A DNA stretch of 64,000 nt, taken from positions 93,527-157,526 of the forward strand of contig CAYNNQ010000002.1 in NCBI GenBank assembly GCA_964398785.1. Reading direction: 5' to 3'. Below the pieces are notes generated by a model. The model saw only the letters and a program-made list of their open reading frames with translations. It made no database searches and was not told where the DNA came from. The DNA is from CAYNNQ01 sp964398785. Its GTDB lineage: Bacteria > Desulfobacterota > Desulfovibrionia > Desulfovibrionales > Desulfonatronovibrionaceae. The translations under genes were made by a program, and so were the position numbers. Positions 17,607 to 26,410 of this stretch are shown here, piece after piece. Each line of letters opens with the position of its first letter. The stretch's first letter is position 1.

Positions 17607-18365
17607 ATGGCTGGACATAGCAAATGGCATAATATTCAACATCGCAAAGGCCGTCAGGACGCCAAGAAAGGTAAACAGTTTACCAAAGCGGCCAAGGAGA
17701 TCATCCTGGCTGCAAGAGAAGGTGGAGGAGATCCGGAGCACAATGTGCGTCTCCGTGCCGCTTTGGAAACGGCCAAGGCGGTAAATATGCCCAAGGATCG
17801 CCGGGAGACTGCCATCAAGAAAGGTACCGGGGAACTAGCCGCAGATAGCATTGAAGAGGTGGTTTATGAAGGCTATGGGCCGGGAGGTGTAGCCATGCTT
17901 ATTGAAGCGGCTACGGACAATAAGAATCGCACGGTAGCCGAGATTCGGCATATTATGAGCAAGGGCGGTGGATCTCTGGGAGAAGCGGGTTGTGTGGCCT
18001 GGATGTTCGAGAAATTGGGTATATTGTCTTTTGACAAAGAGAAATTTTCCGAGGAAGAAATAATGGAAGTGGGGCTGGAGGCCGGAATAGAGGATGTGCA
18101 GGATGACGGGGACCAATGGCAGGTGAAATGCTCTCCCGAAGATTACAACGATGTCAAGGAGGCGTTCGAGAAGAGGGGGATGGAGTTTACCGAGGCGGAA
18201 GTGACCATGGTGCCCCAGAATTACGTACCCGTGGATGCAGAGACCGGAAGAAAGCTTTACGCTGTTTATGAAAAACTGGATGATCATGATGATGTGCAGA
18301 ATGTATATGCCAATTTTGAACTTACTGATGATGCCTACCATGAACTTCAGGCCGAAGCATCATAG
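17607..18365 (+). CDS. yebC: YebC/PmpR family protein (TACO1 type)
   Basis: This 252-residue protein starts MAGHSKWHNIQHRKGRQDAKK, the near-invariant YebC N-terminus split here as MAGHSKWHNIQ and HRKGRQDAKKG. It also has the middle segment YEGYGPGGVAML and the C-terminal ELxDDxxxV-like strand. The family is annotated as a transcription regulator or a translation factor that relieves ribosome stalling. A GAGGAGGA ribosome-binding site precedes ATG. The yebC-ruvC-ruvA-ruvB order is a classic conserved cluster. Confidence 0.95.
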   Translation: MAGHSKWHNIQHRKGRQDAKKGKQFTKAAKEIILAAREGGGDPEHNVRLRAALETAKAVNMPKDRRETAIKKGTGELAADSIEEVVYEGYGPGGVAMLIEAATDNKNRTVAEIRHIMSKGGGSLGEAGCVAWMFEKLGILSFDKEKFSEEEIMEVGLEAGIEDVQDDGDQWQVKCSPEDYNDVKEAFEKRGMEFTEAEVTMVPQNYVPVDAETGRKLYAVYEKLDDHDDVQNVYANFELTDDAYHELQAEAS

Positions 18366-18378
18366 AAAGGGCGTTTAG

Positions 18379-18870
18379 TTGAAAATAGTTATTGGTCTGG
18401 ATCCCGGGTCCAGATGCACCGGTGTGGGAGTAATCCGGGAACAGTCCGGTAAATTGGAGCTTATGCACACCGGGACTATCCGTCCCGGAGCGAAAAATGA
18501 TTTGAGCGAACGCCTAGGGGAACTGTTTCTGCGTACCGGAGAAATTCTGGATGAATTCCTGCCGGACTTTGCGGCTATTGAAGACGTTTTTACCGCATAT
18601 AATGCCTCTTCTGCGCTTAAACTGGGTCAAGCCCGGGGAGCGATAATTGCCGCCTGTACTTCGCGGGGGATTCCTGTACATTCCTGCGAACCGACAATGG
18701 TCAAGAAATCCCTTGTCGGGGCGGGAAGAGCGGACAAATCACAGGTGGCCTTCATGGTGGGGCAGCTTCTGGGGTGCAAGCCGGATTGGGCCCAAGACAG
18801 CAGCGATGCCTTGGCTGTGGCCATAGCTTTTCTCAATCAGCAACGCATGTCCCGTTTGGGGGCAAAATAG
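18379..18870 (+). CDS. ruvC: Holliday junction resolvase RuvC
   Basis: This 163-residue nuclease has the first catalytic Asp D8 in IGLDPGS, the Glu in AIEDVF and the Asp pair in WAQDSSDALAVA. It cuts Holliday junctions brought by RuvAB. The start is TTG at 18379, preceded by AAAGGGCG; no ATG lies before the essential LDPG strand. It sits 13 bases after yebC and 3 before ruvA. Confidence 0.96.
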   Translation: MKIVIGLDPGSRCTGVGVIREQSGKLELMHTGTIRPGAKNDLSERLGELFLRTGEILDEFLPDFAAIEDVFTAYNASSALKLGQARGAIIAACTSRGIPVHSCEPTMVKKSLVGAGRADKSQVAFMVGQLLGCKPDWAQDSSDALAVAIAFLNQQRMSRLGAK

Positions 18871-18873
18871 CTT

Positions 18874-19482
18874 ATGATTTCCTATCTACAAGGCAGAGTA
18901 GTGAAAATGGAGGAGAGATCCTGCTTGGTTGTAACCACACAGGGAGTGGGATATGAAGTCTTTTTGTCTCCACGCGGCTTGCAGGCACTTGGGGGCAGGG
19001 AAGAGGCTGAACTGTATGTGTATACAGTTGTTCGCGAGGACTCTTTGGATCTATATGGTTTTCCTACCTGGGAGGAACGAAAAACCTTTGCTGTCTTGGT
19101 GGACTTACCCAAGCTTGGGCCAAAGACGGCACTGGCAATGCTCAATTGCTTTAATCCTTCCCAATTATCCGGGCTGGCAGCCGCTAACGATGAGCAATCC
19201 CTAGCTTCGGTCCCGGGTATCGGCGCCAAAACCGCCCGCCGGATACTTCTGGACTTAAAGGACCGTCTTGATTTTATTGATTCCGGGGAGCAGACGTCCG
19301 TGGGGCCTGCATCTGGGGAAAATTCGGTTTATGCGGATGTCCTCTCTGGTCTTTCCTCTCTAGGATATAGTTCCTCCGAGATTTCTGCCCTTGCAAACGA
19401 GGTTTTGCAAAGCGATCCGGATTTGGATGTTTCCGGGGCGATTCGGGCGGTGTTGAAACTGAAGGCGCGAGAGAAGCAATGA
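18874..19482 (+). CDS. ruvA: Holliday junction branch migration protein RuvA
   Basis: This 202-residue protein starts MISYLQGRVV, the N-terminal OB domain. Two helix-hairpin-helix segments follow (LPKLGPKTALAML and VPGIGAKTARRILLDLK) and then the flexible C-terminal domain that contacts RuvB. It is the DNA-binding tetramer of the RuvAB motor. It ends in an ATGA overlap with ruvB. Confidence 0.96.
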   Translation: MISYLQGRVVKMEERSCLVVTTQGVGYEVFLSPRGLQALGGREEAELYVYTVVREDSLDLYGFPTWEERKTFAVLVDLPKLGPKTALAMLNCFNPSQLSGLAAANDEQSLASVPGIGAKTARRILLDLKDRLDFIDSGEQTSVGPASGENSVYADVLSGLSSLGYSSSEISALANEVLQSDPDLDVSGAIRAVLKLKAREKQ

Positions 19483-20474
19483 GCGGCAACGCATTCGAAG
19501 AAAATATCCGTCCCAAGCGGCTTTCTGACTTTGTTGGACAGGGGGATGTACGCCAAAACCTGCAGGTCTATCTGCAGGCTGCACTGGAGAGGGGGCAGCA
19601 TCTGGACCATACCCTGCTTTACGGGAACCCTGGGCTGGGAAAGACCACCCTGGCTCAGATAATGGGCAGTGAGCTGGGGGTGAACATGGTTAGTACCTCC
19701 GGACCTGTTCTGGAAAAAAGCGGGGACCTGGCTGCGATTCTTACCAACCTGAACCGCAATGATATCCTGTTTATAGATGAAGTGCACCGCATGCCGCCGA
19801 GTGTTGAGGAAATACTTTATCCGGGAATGGAGGATTACAAGCTGGATCTTATCGTGGGGCAGGGACCTGGAGCGAGAACGGTAAAAATCGATCTGGAGCC
19901 GTTTACTCTTGTCGGAGCCACCACCCGCCTTGGGCTTTTGAGTTCTCCTCTGCGGGATCGTTTCGGGGTTATTTGCCGTCTGGAATTTTATACCCCGCAG
20001 GAACTGGCCCAGATTGTCCAACGTTCGGCGGGGATTTTGGAAGTGGAACTGACCGAGGACGGCGCTTTGGAACTCGGTCGGCGTTCCCGCGGCACTCCAC
20101 GCATAGCCAATCGGCTTTTACGCCGGGTTCGCGATTTCGCCCTGGTGGAAGGACGGGAAAAAATCGATGCCGAGGTGGCCTCCGCGTCATTGGAAGTTAT
20201 GGATGTAGACAAGGATGGTCTGGATTTAATGGATCGGACGATACTCAAATGCATAATTACCCATTTTTCCGGGGGGCCGGTGGGAGTAAAGAGTATTGCC
20301 GCGGCCTGTTCGGAGGAAGTCCGGACCATAGAAGAAATATATGAGCCTTTTTTGATTCAGAGCGGATTTCTTAAAAGGACTTCGCGGGGCCGTGTAGCCA
20401 CGGATAAAGCCTATGCCCACCTGGATATGCGTTTGGAAAAGATGGGGCAGTTGCCCCTGAACAAAGGAGTTTGA
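19479..20474 (+). CDS. ruvB: Holliday junction helicase motor RuvB
   Basis: This 331-residue AAA+ ATPase has Walker A GNPGLGKT at 49-56, Walker B LFIDEVHRM, the sensor TLVGATTR and a C-terminal winged helix (FLKRTSRGRVAT). The N-terminus RPKRLSDFVGQ is typical. It overlaps ruvA by 4 bases and is followed 1 base later by thyX, so the ruv genes and thyX are cotranscribed. Confidence 0.97.
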   Translation: MSGNAFEENIRPKRLSDFVGQGDVRQNLQVYLQAALERGQHLDHTLLYGNPGLGKTTLAQIMGSELGVNMVSTSGPVLEKSGDLAAILTNLNRNDILFIDEVHRMPPSVEEILYPGMEDYKLDLIVGQGPGARTVKIDLEPFTLVGATTRLGLLSSPLRDRFGVICRLEFYTPQELAQIVQRSAGILEVELTEDGALELGRRSRGTPRIANRLLRRVRDFALVEGREKIDAEVASASLEVMDVDKDGLDLMDRTILKCIITHFSGGPVGVKSIAAACSEEVRTIEEIYEPFLIQSGFLKRTSRGRVATDKAYAHLDMRLEKMGQLPLNKGV

Positions 20475-20475
20475 T

Positions 20476-21204
20476 ATGTCCACACACATGGAAGTGCGAC
20501 TTCTGTCCGGCACTCCGAGCCCGGAGGCGCTTATATATGCCGCGTTTCGCCAATGCTACAGTCCAGGCTATGTTGGGGATCTCTGGGAGGATCTGAAAGA
20601 AGGCAAGGTTTCCCGGGAAAAACAAAAGAATTTTATAAGCAAGGTTTTGGAGTCCGGACACGAGAGCCCCGTGGAGCATGTTTCCTATACATTTGCTATT
20701 CAAGGAGTGTCCCGTGCACTGACTCATCAGCTCGTGCGTCACCGGCTGGCTTCCTATTCACAGCAGAGCCAGAGATATGTGGATGAGAACGACTTTCAGT
20801 ATATAACTCCACCTTCACTTGAGCGCATACCGGAAGCCAAAAAACGCTATGATCGTTTTATGCAGGAGGTTACTGCCGCATATGCCGATTTACAGGAGAT
20901 ACTCAAAGAAAACGGACGGGGTAAAAAAGCCAATGAAGATGCACGTTTTGTCCTTCCTCAAGCCTCGGAATCCAAAATAGTCGTAACCATGAATTGCCGT
21001 AGTCTTTTGCATTTTTTCGAGTTGCGCTGCTGTGAACGGGCCCAGTGGGAAATTCGGGAAATGGCCTGGGCCATGCTTAAAATATTGCGCGAGGAACTGC
21101 CGGTTATCTTTTCCGCGGCGGGGCCGAAATGTGAGCGTTTGGGATATTGCCCGGAAGGGGAGAAGTTTACCTGCGGTAAGTATCCGTTGCGTAAAGAGGG
21201 GTAA
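20476..21204 (+). CDS. thyX: Flavin-dependent thymidylate synthase ThyX
   Basis: The ThyX signature RHRxxSxxxxSxR is intact at residues 88-100 (RHRLASYSQQSQR). The 242-residue length is ordinary. The enzyme makes dTMP from dUMP with methylene-tetrahydrofolate, FAD and NADPH. It replaces ThyA. It ends the yebC-ruv operon; no clear terminator follows, only a family-C repeat. Confidence 0.96.
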   Translation: MSTHMEVRLLSGTPSPEALIYAAFRQCYSPGYVGDLWEDLKEGKVSREKQKNFISKVLESGHESPVEHVSYTFAIQGVSRALTHQLVRHRLASYSQQSQRYVDENDFQYITPPSLERIPEAKKRYDRFMQEVTAAYADLQEILKENGRGKKANEDARFVLPQASESKIVVTMNCRSLLHFFELRCCERAQWEIREMAWAMLKILREELPVIFSAAGPKCERLGYCPEGEKFTCGKYPLRKEG

Positions 21205-21261
21205 AGGGGGAAAGTCAGGGAAAATTGTTTCTTTCCAGGCAGCTCTTTAGCCAGACTTTGC

Positions 21262-21366
21262 GCATGTATTAAAATTGGGTCCTCGACGTTTTATGTGGAT
21301 TTTCTCCTCCTGATCTTTTTGGATGCTTTTAACGAGATGCCGCGCGTTTTCTTGGCCCCGCCAAAA
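21262..21366 (-). repeat. Family C repeat, long copy (C3)
   Basis: In the plus reading it shows GATCTTTTTGGATGCTTTTA, then ACGAGATGCCGCGCGTTTTC and TTGGCCCCGCCAAAA. The same blocks in reverse occur at about 24070-24140. It fills most of the gap between the convergent ends of thyX and the HD-GYP gene. Confidence 0.7.
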
Positions 21367-21375
21367 GTAATGGAC

Positions 21376-22383
21376 TTAGGTGATTTCGGAATCGCTAAGG
21401 AGCATGACCAGTTCTTTATACACATGTGTGTCAAATGCCCCCTGCATATGGTTGCGCATGATCTTGAGCGCATTGAAAGAAGTCTCGGCTGGGGCATAGG
21501 GACGCTCTGAAGTTATTGCATCGTATACGTCGCAACAGGTCAGATAGCGTATGGGCAGGGGGATGTTCCTTTCCTGCAATCCACTGGGGTATCCGGAACC
21601 ATCATATTTTTCGTGATGGAACATGATGCATTTTATAGTCATATGAGCCAAAGGTAGATTGGAGCAAAGATTCATCCCCAAAACAGGGTGCTGCTTTACC
21701 AAGTTCCATTCATCCGGTTCTAGTTTTCCGGGCTTGTTCAGGATTCTTTTGGGAATTTTTCGTTTACCCACATCATGCAGCAAGGCTCCCATTCCTACGT
21801 CCACTTTTTCTTTTTGGGAGAATTCGTGCTTGTTCAGGAGGGCCATGGTATAAGTGAATACATGCACGCAATGAGAATAGGTTTTATAGTCGTGTGATAT
21901 CAATTTCCCGATGTTTTTTATGGCTTCCTCTTGGTCCAAGAATTCTATGGTGTCATAGACAACCTCTTTTATGTCCTCCAAATACTCCTGAGTTACTCCG
22001 GAAGGGAGTTTTTTTTCGAATATTTCCTGAATCAGATTATTGGAGGTCTTTAAAAAAATTTTGCTTCTTTCTTTTATGGGTATTTCAGAGTTATTAAGGA
22101 TGGTTTTCAAATTTTCATTTACGTATTTATCGTATTCTTTTTTTTGATCATGCGGGACATAGATGCAATCTATGCCATTGTCGTAGAGTTTTTCTTTTAG
22201 TTCTTTGGTGAAATTCTCCCTTTTATTTGTATAAAGTACATATCGATAGTTATGATACAGGTAAATCTGGAAGTCCGATGAAGTATCTGTTTGAAGGACA
22301 AGAGGAGATATTGGAAAGAACCTGTTTTTTTCTTGATTCGACATTTTTTCCGCGTAAGTATTTTGTTTAGATTTTTTTCCCAT
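21376..22383 (-). CDS. HD-GYP domain phosphodiesterase
   Basis: This 335-residue protein has an N-terminal region of about 150 residues, related to the small domain often placed before HD-GYP. It then has an HD-GYP domain with HD at 203-204 (LLHDVGKRKIP) and HHEKYDGSGYP at 256-266. Such enzymes hydrolyse cyclic di-GMP to GMP or pGpG in the cytoplasm. No receiver or membrane segment is seen. It stands alone between repeats and a sulfotransferase. The start is ATG at 22383; an internal ATG at codon 14 is also possible. Confidence 0.9.
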   Translation of the reverse strand: MGKKSKQNTYAEKMSNQEKNRFFPISPLVLQTDTSSDFQIYLYHNYRYVLYTNKRENFTKELKEKLYDNGIDCIYVPHDQKKEYDKYVNENLKTILNNSEIPIKERSKIFLKTSNNLIQEIFEKKLPSGVTQEYLEDIKEVVYDTIEFLDQEEAIKNIGKLISHDYKTYSHCVHVFTYTMALLNKHEFSQKEKVDVGMGALLHDVGKRKIPKRILNKPGKLEPDEWNLVKQHPVLGMNLCSNLPLAHMTIKCIMFHHEKYDGSGYPSGLQERNIPLPIRYLTCCDVYDAITSERPYAPAETSFNALKIMRNHMQGAFDTHVYKELVMLLSDSEIT

Positions 22384-22412
22384 TTATTTCACTCAGTGAT
22401 ATTAAATAAGGG

Positions 22413-23204
22413 CTAGCATGCGCTATATCCCCGGAGTCTATTGGAAACAGCTCGGGAAAATTTCAAAAGGGTTGTGGAATCTTTGTATGCGTAAGCCCGG
22501 GTTGTGTTGATGTCCTGAACCAATTTTTTAACTTTTGTTTGCGAAAAAGGCAAATTGCAAAATCTTGCGATTTTGGGGAGATGTCTAGCTCCGTTTTGCA
22601 CAAGATCCTCAAAACCGATGAACAAACTTTTCTCCGGAGGCAGGGAGTGTATATGGAAACGCCCCCGGTCAATATATTCCTCCCACAGACTGAAGGCTCC
22701 CTCCAAGGAGTTGCAGCGTGAAGAAGGGGATTTCCCTCTTTCATGGCGGGATTTTAAACTCTGGGCCACATCTGTTCCGTGCCGTTCGATATAGATCACT
22801 TTGGCATTGGGGAATATACTGAGCCAGACGGGAAGAGTGAATGTGTTTCTAGGGTCTTTCCATCCCCAAGGGATTTCGAGGTCGAAAAGGGTCGTGTGTT
22901 TTTGGGAATTTTCTTCTCCCAAATAAGTGATTGATTCCAAGCTGCTGAGCATGGGGAGGATATATTCCTGAACCACGGGCAGATTTTCTTTGTTTTGCAA
23001 TACGCTGTCCAGGGGTAGAGGGTTATCCCAACTGGCTCCCAATTCTTGCATTATACCTTGGTTGATTCCGACAAAGAAAACAGACTCGTGGTGCTTCTCT
23101 TTTTTCGCTCCCAAAAATAAACCTAGTTCCTGCAGGAGTTGAGCAAGGAGACTTGTCCCTGAACGATGCATGCCAAAAATAATAATAGGTGCGCCCAAGT
23201 CCAC
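22413..23204 (-). CDS. Sulfotransferase family protein
   Basis: This protein of about 263 residues has the 5'-phosphosulfate-binding loop GMHRSGTSLL near the N-terminus and a 3'-phosphate-binding-like segment KVIYIERHGTDVAQSL in the middle. It would transfer sulfate from PAPS to an unknown acceptor, perhaps a glycan. The start is GTG 23204 or TTG 23198; GGAG lies 7 bases before the TTG. An ftsH remnant lies directly upstream, so the gene is in a rearranged region. Isolated sulfotransferases of this kind are often mobile between genomes. Confidence 0.75.
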   Translation of the reverse strand: MDLGAPIIIFGMHRSGTSLLAQLLQELGLFLGAKKEKHHESVFFVGINQGIMQELGASWDNPLPLDSVLQNKENLPVVQEYILPMLSSLESITYLGEENSQKHTTLFDLEIPWGWKDPRNTFTLPVWLSIFPNAKVIYIERHGTDVAQSLKSRHERGKSPSSRCNSLEGAFSLWEEYIDRGRFHIHSLPPEKSLFIGFEDLVQNGARHLPKIARFCNLPFSQTKVKKLVQDINTTRAYAYKDSTTLLKFSRAVSNRLRGYSAC

Positions 23205-23230
23205 TCTCCGGATTAGTACCTGTTTCGTGA

Positions 23231-23798
23231 TTAAGCCAAGGAAGTACAGGATAATATTGTTCGATATTCACCAAGGAGGGTATATACCTCCTCATAAGGG
23301 ACCTCGTCCTCGTTGATCAGTTTCTCCGCCAACTTATCCATGGAATCCTGGCTGGTTGAGAGTAGGTTTTCGGCCTTTTTGTATGCCTCATTGAGCAGGG
23401 CCTCTACTTCACTGTCCACTTCCTGGGCGGTATTTTCGCTGTATTCCCGGTATGTTCCGAGTCCTTCCCCCAGAAAAACCTGCTCATTTCTGTTTCCCAA
23501 GGCCATATGTTCAAATCTGCCACTCATGCCCCATTCCAATACCATTCTCCTGGCTAGTTGGGTGGCTTGCTGGAGGTCATTACCGGCTCCGCTGGTGGCG
23601 GTGTTAAATATCAGGACCTCAGCCGCTCTTCCGCCCATCATGACTGCTAGTCGATCCTGGAGATAGCCCCGATCGTATATATATTTTTCTTCCTCAAAAT
23701 CGGATCCGGTGATGGAAAAAAGGGACATCCGCTTCTCCGGCAACAGCTCTGGCCAAGAGGGTCTTCCCTGTTCCAGGTGGGCCGACTAGCATGATACC
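23231..23798 (-). pseudogene. ftsH: Broken ftsH: Walker A fragment fused to C-terminal M41 peptidase part
   Basis: On the minus strand from about 23798 the frame gives GIMLVGPPGTGKTLLARAVA and GEADVPF, the FtsH Walker A region. A frameshift follows in a run of six T near 23727. The next frame gives SITGSDF joined directly to EEEKYIYDRGYLQDRLAVMM and then the C-terminal peptidase portion GGRAAEVLIF to the stop. About 200 residues (rest of the AAA domain and the HEXGH zinc site) are deleted, and everything before Walker A is missing, with a stop immediately upstream. It cannot be functional; an intact ftsH is expected elsewhere. Confidence 0.88.
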
Positions 23799-23865
23799 TT
23801 AAGACCGGAATCTCCGAAGGAGGATAAATAGGTAATAAAATGGGTGTATTTATGTCCATTTCTAT

Positions 23866-23960
23866 TTTTGGTTCCTCGACGTTTGATTTGGATTTTCTCC
23901 GCCAGATTTTTGGGGATGCCCAACTACCGGCCCGGTGTTTTCCAGGTCCCGGAAAAGGGG
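23866..23960 (-). repeat. Family C repeat, diverged copy (C4)
   Basis: It carries TCCTCGACGTTTGATTTGG, ATTTTCTCCGCCAGATTTTT and GGGGATGCC, which parallel the C3 copy at 21262-21366 with scattered changes. Confidence 0.55.
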
Positions 23961-24063
23961 AATGCCCCCTCTGGACTCTAGCTTTGAAAGGGAGAAAAAG
24001 TTTGGCAGCATTCAAGTTGGTAATTTTGCCAGTCTGCATCAAGAGCCCGATTTTCGGTCCGGT

Positions 24064-24172
24064 TTCCCCCTTTTGGCGGGACCTAGAAAACGCGCGGCCC
24101 TCTCGTTAAAAGCATCCAAAAAGATCAGGCGAAAAAAATATAAAAAATCCACACGCTGTGTCGAAGAGCCCA
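24064..24172 (+). repeat. Family C repeat, long copy (C2)
   Basis: It contains CCTTTTGGCGGGACC, GAAAACGCGCGGC, CTCGTTAAAAGCATCC, AAAAAGATCAGGCG and ATCCACACGCTGTGTC. The last three blocks match C1 and C6 almost base for base, and the first two match C3. Confidence 0.75.
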
Positions 24173-24737
24173 ATTTTTGGGGTCTTGGACGGAAATCGCC
24201 TCTGTAAAGGTCCCTTCGATCTTCTCCCCCTGGACGATTATTTACTTGATTTTGTTGTTTTTCAAGTGTTTTTTGAATGTGGTATAATTAATTTGTTGTA
24301 GGTGTGCAGTATGCTGATAGTATTGCCACCCGAAAAAGAGCAGAAGAAGAAGAAGGATGATCCCCCATCGGGTGTTTGTATTCTTCATGCGATGCTCCTT
24401 GGCCCGGTTTGCTGGATACAGAGCGGAAATGCTTTTAAGGGGGCCACATTGAATATGGATATTTATATAAATATAATTGTTAAAGTTACTTAGTTTGTTT
24501 TTGCTGTCAATAAGCCGAGCAGGGACCTCTTATTTGGGGGCCTTTGCCGAAGGGAATGTGTGTTTGGGGACAGAGTAGCCTTGTTTTGGGGATACTCTTG
24601 GATGAAAGGAGGGATCCGTAGACATGGAGAAACGTCTATAGTGTTTTGCTGGGTGAGGTAGATGTAATTGCTTGTTTCCCGAGCACAATAACTTTCTGTT
24701 TCTAGGCAAGACTTTGCCATTGCCGGGTGAGAGTTAG

Positions 24738-24928
24738 CTAGTTTCCATCCGGGAATAGCCCTTTTCCATTTTAACGGCGTCAATTTGCGTAATTATTCGA
24801 TCACGTATTAAGATACGCTCGTTCCTAATTACTTAATTTCTTTGTTAAACAGGAGAAAATATCATTTCCGGATTGGAAACGTGATATTTCTAAACCCGGA
24901 AATCTTTGAGTTTCCGGATAAGAACTAG
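24738..24928 (+). repeat. Family A repeat, full-length (A1)
   Basis: About 190 bases with inverted ends CTAGTTTCCATCCGG and CCGGATAAGAACTAG. The interior carries CCATTTTAACGGCGTCAATT, ATTCGATCACGTATTAAG, ATACGCTCG and ATTTCTAAACCCGGAAAT. It matches A2 (36686) and A3 (63854) throughout. The NNRD-like gene's stop codon (24925-24927) lies inside its right end. Confidence 0.85.
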
Positions 24929-25779
24929 TTTAGGACCTTGTCGCAAGCTTTTTGCAGATTAAAGGCAATCTCTCCTATTTGAGTAGCCGGGGTGGGCGAG
25001 ATGAGTTTCCCTGCCCAGCGGTTTATAAGGGAAGCCTTGCGGGAAGCTTCGTCTATGGGCATGCCCCAGGCAATAAGTGAGGACACGGTCCCGGTCAGAG
25101 TGTCCCCGGTTCCCCCAATGGCCTCCATATTCTCGCTGCACGGACTCTCCACCTGGTGCATGATTCCCTCGTTGTTTATCACCAGATCGCTTTCTCCCTT
25201 GACCAACAGGTGCTTGGCTGCGTTGTTGTGTTCGTAGGCAAGCTTGGCCAGGTTTTTTGCTTTCTGGTCTCCATGCAGTATGAATCCCCGGGTATAAAAG
25301 GGATGCGGGGCCTTTTCATCAGCCAAGAAGGCCAGTTCCCCTATGTCTGGGGTAAACAGATCGTATTCCGGGGCCAGGGTGCTCATTTTGGCTGCATACA
25401 TGAATCCAGCGTCAGCTATAAGAGTGGGCCTGTTAGACATTTTGTCCACTGCCTCCAGTATTCGGAATTGCCAGTCTACATCCGGTTGTAGATAATGGAA
25501 TACAAGGTTCTCCTGCTCGACATGGCCCAGATTTTGGCTGAGCCAGGAGTAAAGTTCCCGGCTTCCATCCCCAAGACCAATGTCTCCAATAAGATAAGCT
25601 CGTGGATAGGGAAGGGCGAGAGCCTTGGCAATGTGCACCGCAGCAGCGATCAGGGCCGGTGTCCCTCTGTTAACCGGTATCTTTCGCCCCTTTAAGAACA
25701 TGTCCTCGCCTTTAATTTCCACTTCTCCATAGGTGAGTGGAAAGTCAGTGTCTGGTACGGTCCCGACTATTCCCAGCAT
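24925..25779 (-). CDS. NAD(P)H-hydrate dehydratase-like / ribokinase-fold protein
   Basis: This protein of about 284 residues has the ribokinase-superfamily C-terminal signature GGTGDTLTGT, with the presumed general base Asp, plus TPDIGELAFL and LVKGESDLVI segments. It resembles the ADP-dependent NAD(P)HX dehydratase domain (NnrD) without the NnrE epimerase. The start ATG 25779 overlaps the end of the DUF3343-like gene by 13 bases and follows AAAAGG, which fits translational coupling. A longer frame to 25824 merely overlaps the upstream gene. In the YedE/TusA context it could act on a sulfur or selenium compound instead, which is inference. Confidence 0.65.
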   Translation of the reverse strand: MLGIVGTVPDTDFPLTYGEVEIKGEDMFLKGRKIPVNRGTPALIAAAVHIAKALALPYPRAYLIGDIGLGDGSRELYSWLSQNLGHVEQENLVFHYLQPDVDWQFRILEAVDKMSNRPTLIADAGFMYAAKMSTLAPEYDLFTPDIGELAFLADEKAPHPFYTRGFILHGDQKAKNLAKLAYEHNNAAKHLLVKGESDLVINNEGIMHQVESPCSENMEAIGGTGDTLTGTVSSLIAWGMPIDEASRKASLINRWAGKLISPTPATQIGEIAFNLQKACDKVLN

Positions 25780-26324
25780 TGCCTTTTTAGCTCTTGATAG
25801 GCCATCTCCAGGGCATATCCGCATAGGGTGTGCCCCAGTTGTAGAGGCGGGGGCGCCTCTTCCAATCTTTTACCGCAGAGTTCAGCTGCCAGATAGGGTA
25901 CATCCGGGCAGCCTCCCCCGGAAATGTTCACTATAGTACTGTCTTTTTTGTTTACAGTGATTTTCATGTTCGCCGCTCGGCACATGAAGAATTCCCCAAA
26001 GTCCTTTTTCTGGAATATGTCTACCGGCTTGAGTAGGGGGCCGGTTACGGGAATACTCTCCAATGGGGATAGATCTTTATCCTGTAAGCTGCGCTGGATG
26101 TTCATCTGTTCTATAAGGGGGAATTCGATTACCAGGTCACATCCTTTCTGTATTTCCGGCGGCGGACCCTTGACCTTTATCTTCCAGCCTTTATTTTTGA
26201 GTATGGACTCTGCGGAGATGACTTCACTGGTGTTTTCGAATAGTAAGATCCCCCGGTCGGAAGAATTCCTTGGGGTCTTTGCCCGGCTTTTGAACCCATT
26301 TAAAAGTCTTTGCAGCATATACAT
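25767..26324 (-). CDS. DUF3343-containing protein (putative Se/S carrier-like)
   Basis: This 185-residue protein has an N-terminal DUF3343-like part (RGILLFENTSEVISAESILK and VKGPPPEIQKGCDLVIEF) that I recall as a companion of YedE/YedF selenium genes. The C-terminal part is different, with GGGCPDVPYLAAELCGKRLE (one Cys in a CPDV motif) and LGHTLCGYAL. I do not recognise this second domain. It is coupled to the NNRD-like gene by overlap and follows tusA and yedE on the same strand. No good ribosome-binding site precedes ATG 26324. Confidence 0.6.
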   Translation of the reverse strand: MYMLQRLLNGFKSRAKTPRNSSDRGILLFENTSEVISAESILKNKGWKIKVKGPPPEIQKGCDLVIEFPLIEQMNIQRSLQDKDLSPLESIPVTGPLLKPVDIFQKKDFGEFFMCRAANMKITVNKKDSTIVNISGGGCPDVPYLAAELCGKRLEEAPPPLQLGHTLCGYALEMAYQELKRQCWE

Positions 26325-26347
26325 GTTGGAATCGATTTGGATTTTTC

Positions 26348-26385
26348 AGGCCCGACAATAAAGGAATGCCAAGGTTGCCGGGCCT
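26348..26385. other. Hairpin between tusA-like and DUF3343-like genes
   Basis: AGGCCCG (26348-26354) pairs with CGGGCCT (26379-26385). On the minus strand, the direction of the genes, no U-run follows, so it looks more like an mRNA processing or stabilising hairpin than a terminator; in the plus direction TTTT follows. Confidence 0.4.
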
Positions 26386-26410
26386 TTTATATAGGGGAGC
26401 GATGCATTGT

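Larger units (their letters stand above)
23799..24737. other. Gene desert made of repeat fragments
   Basis: About 940 bases without a convincing gene. Family-C material occurs twice in opposite orientations (23866-23960 and 24064-24172), with related GGTCCCGG and TTTTGGCGGGACC blocks between them. A TATAAT sits at about 24283 without a good -35. Short open frames here show no coding character. The region borders the ftsH remnant on one side and a family-A element on the other, so it looks like a site of repeated rearrangement. Confidence 0.6.

Noticed and set aside
24302..24493. 63-codon frame after TATAAT in the gene desert
   Set aside because: There is no ribosome-binding site, and no family is recognised.
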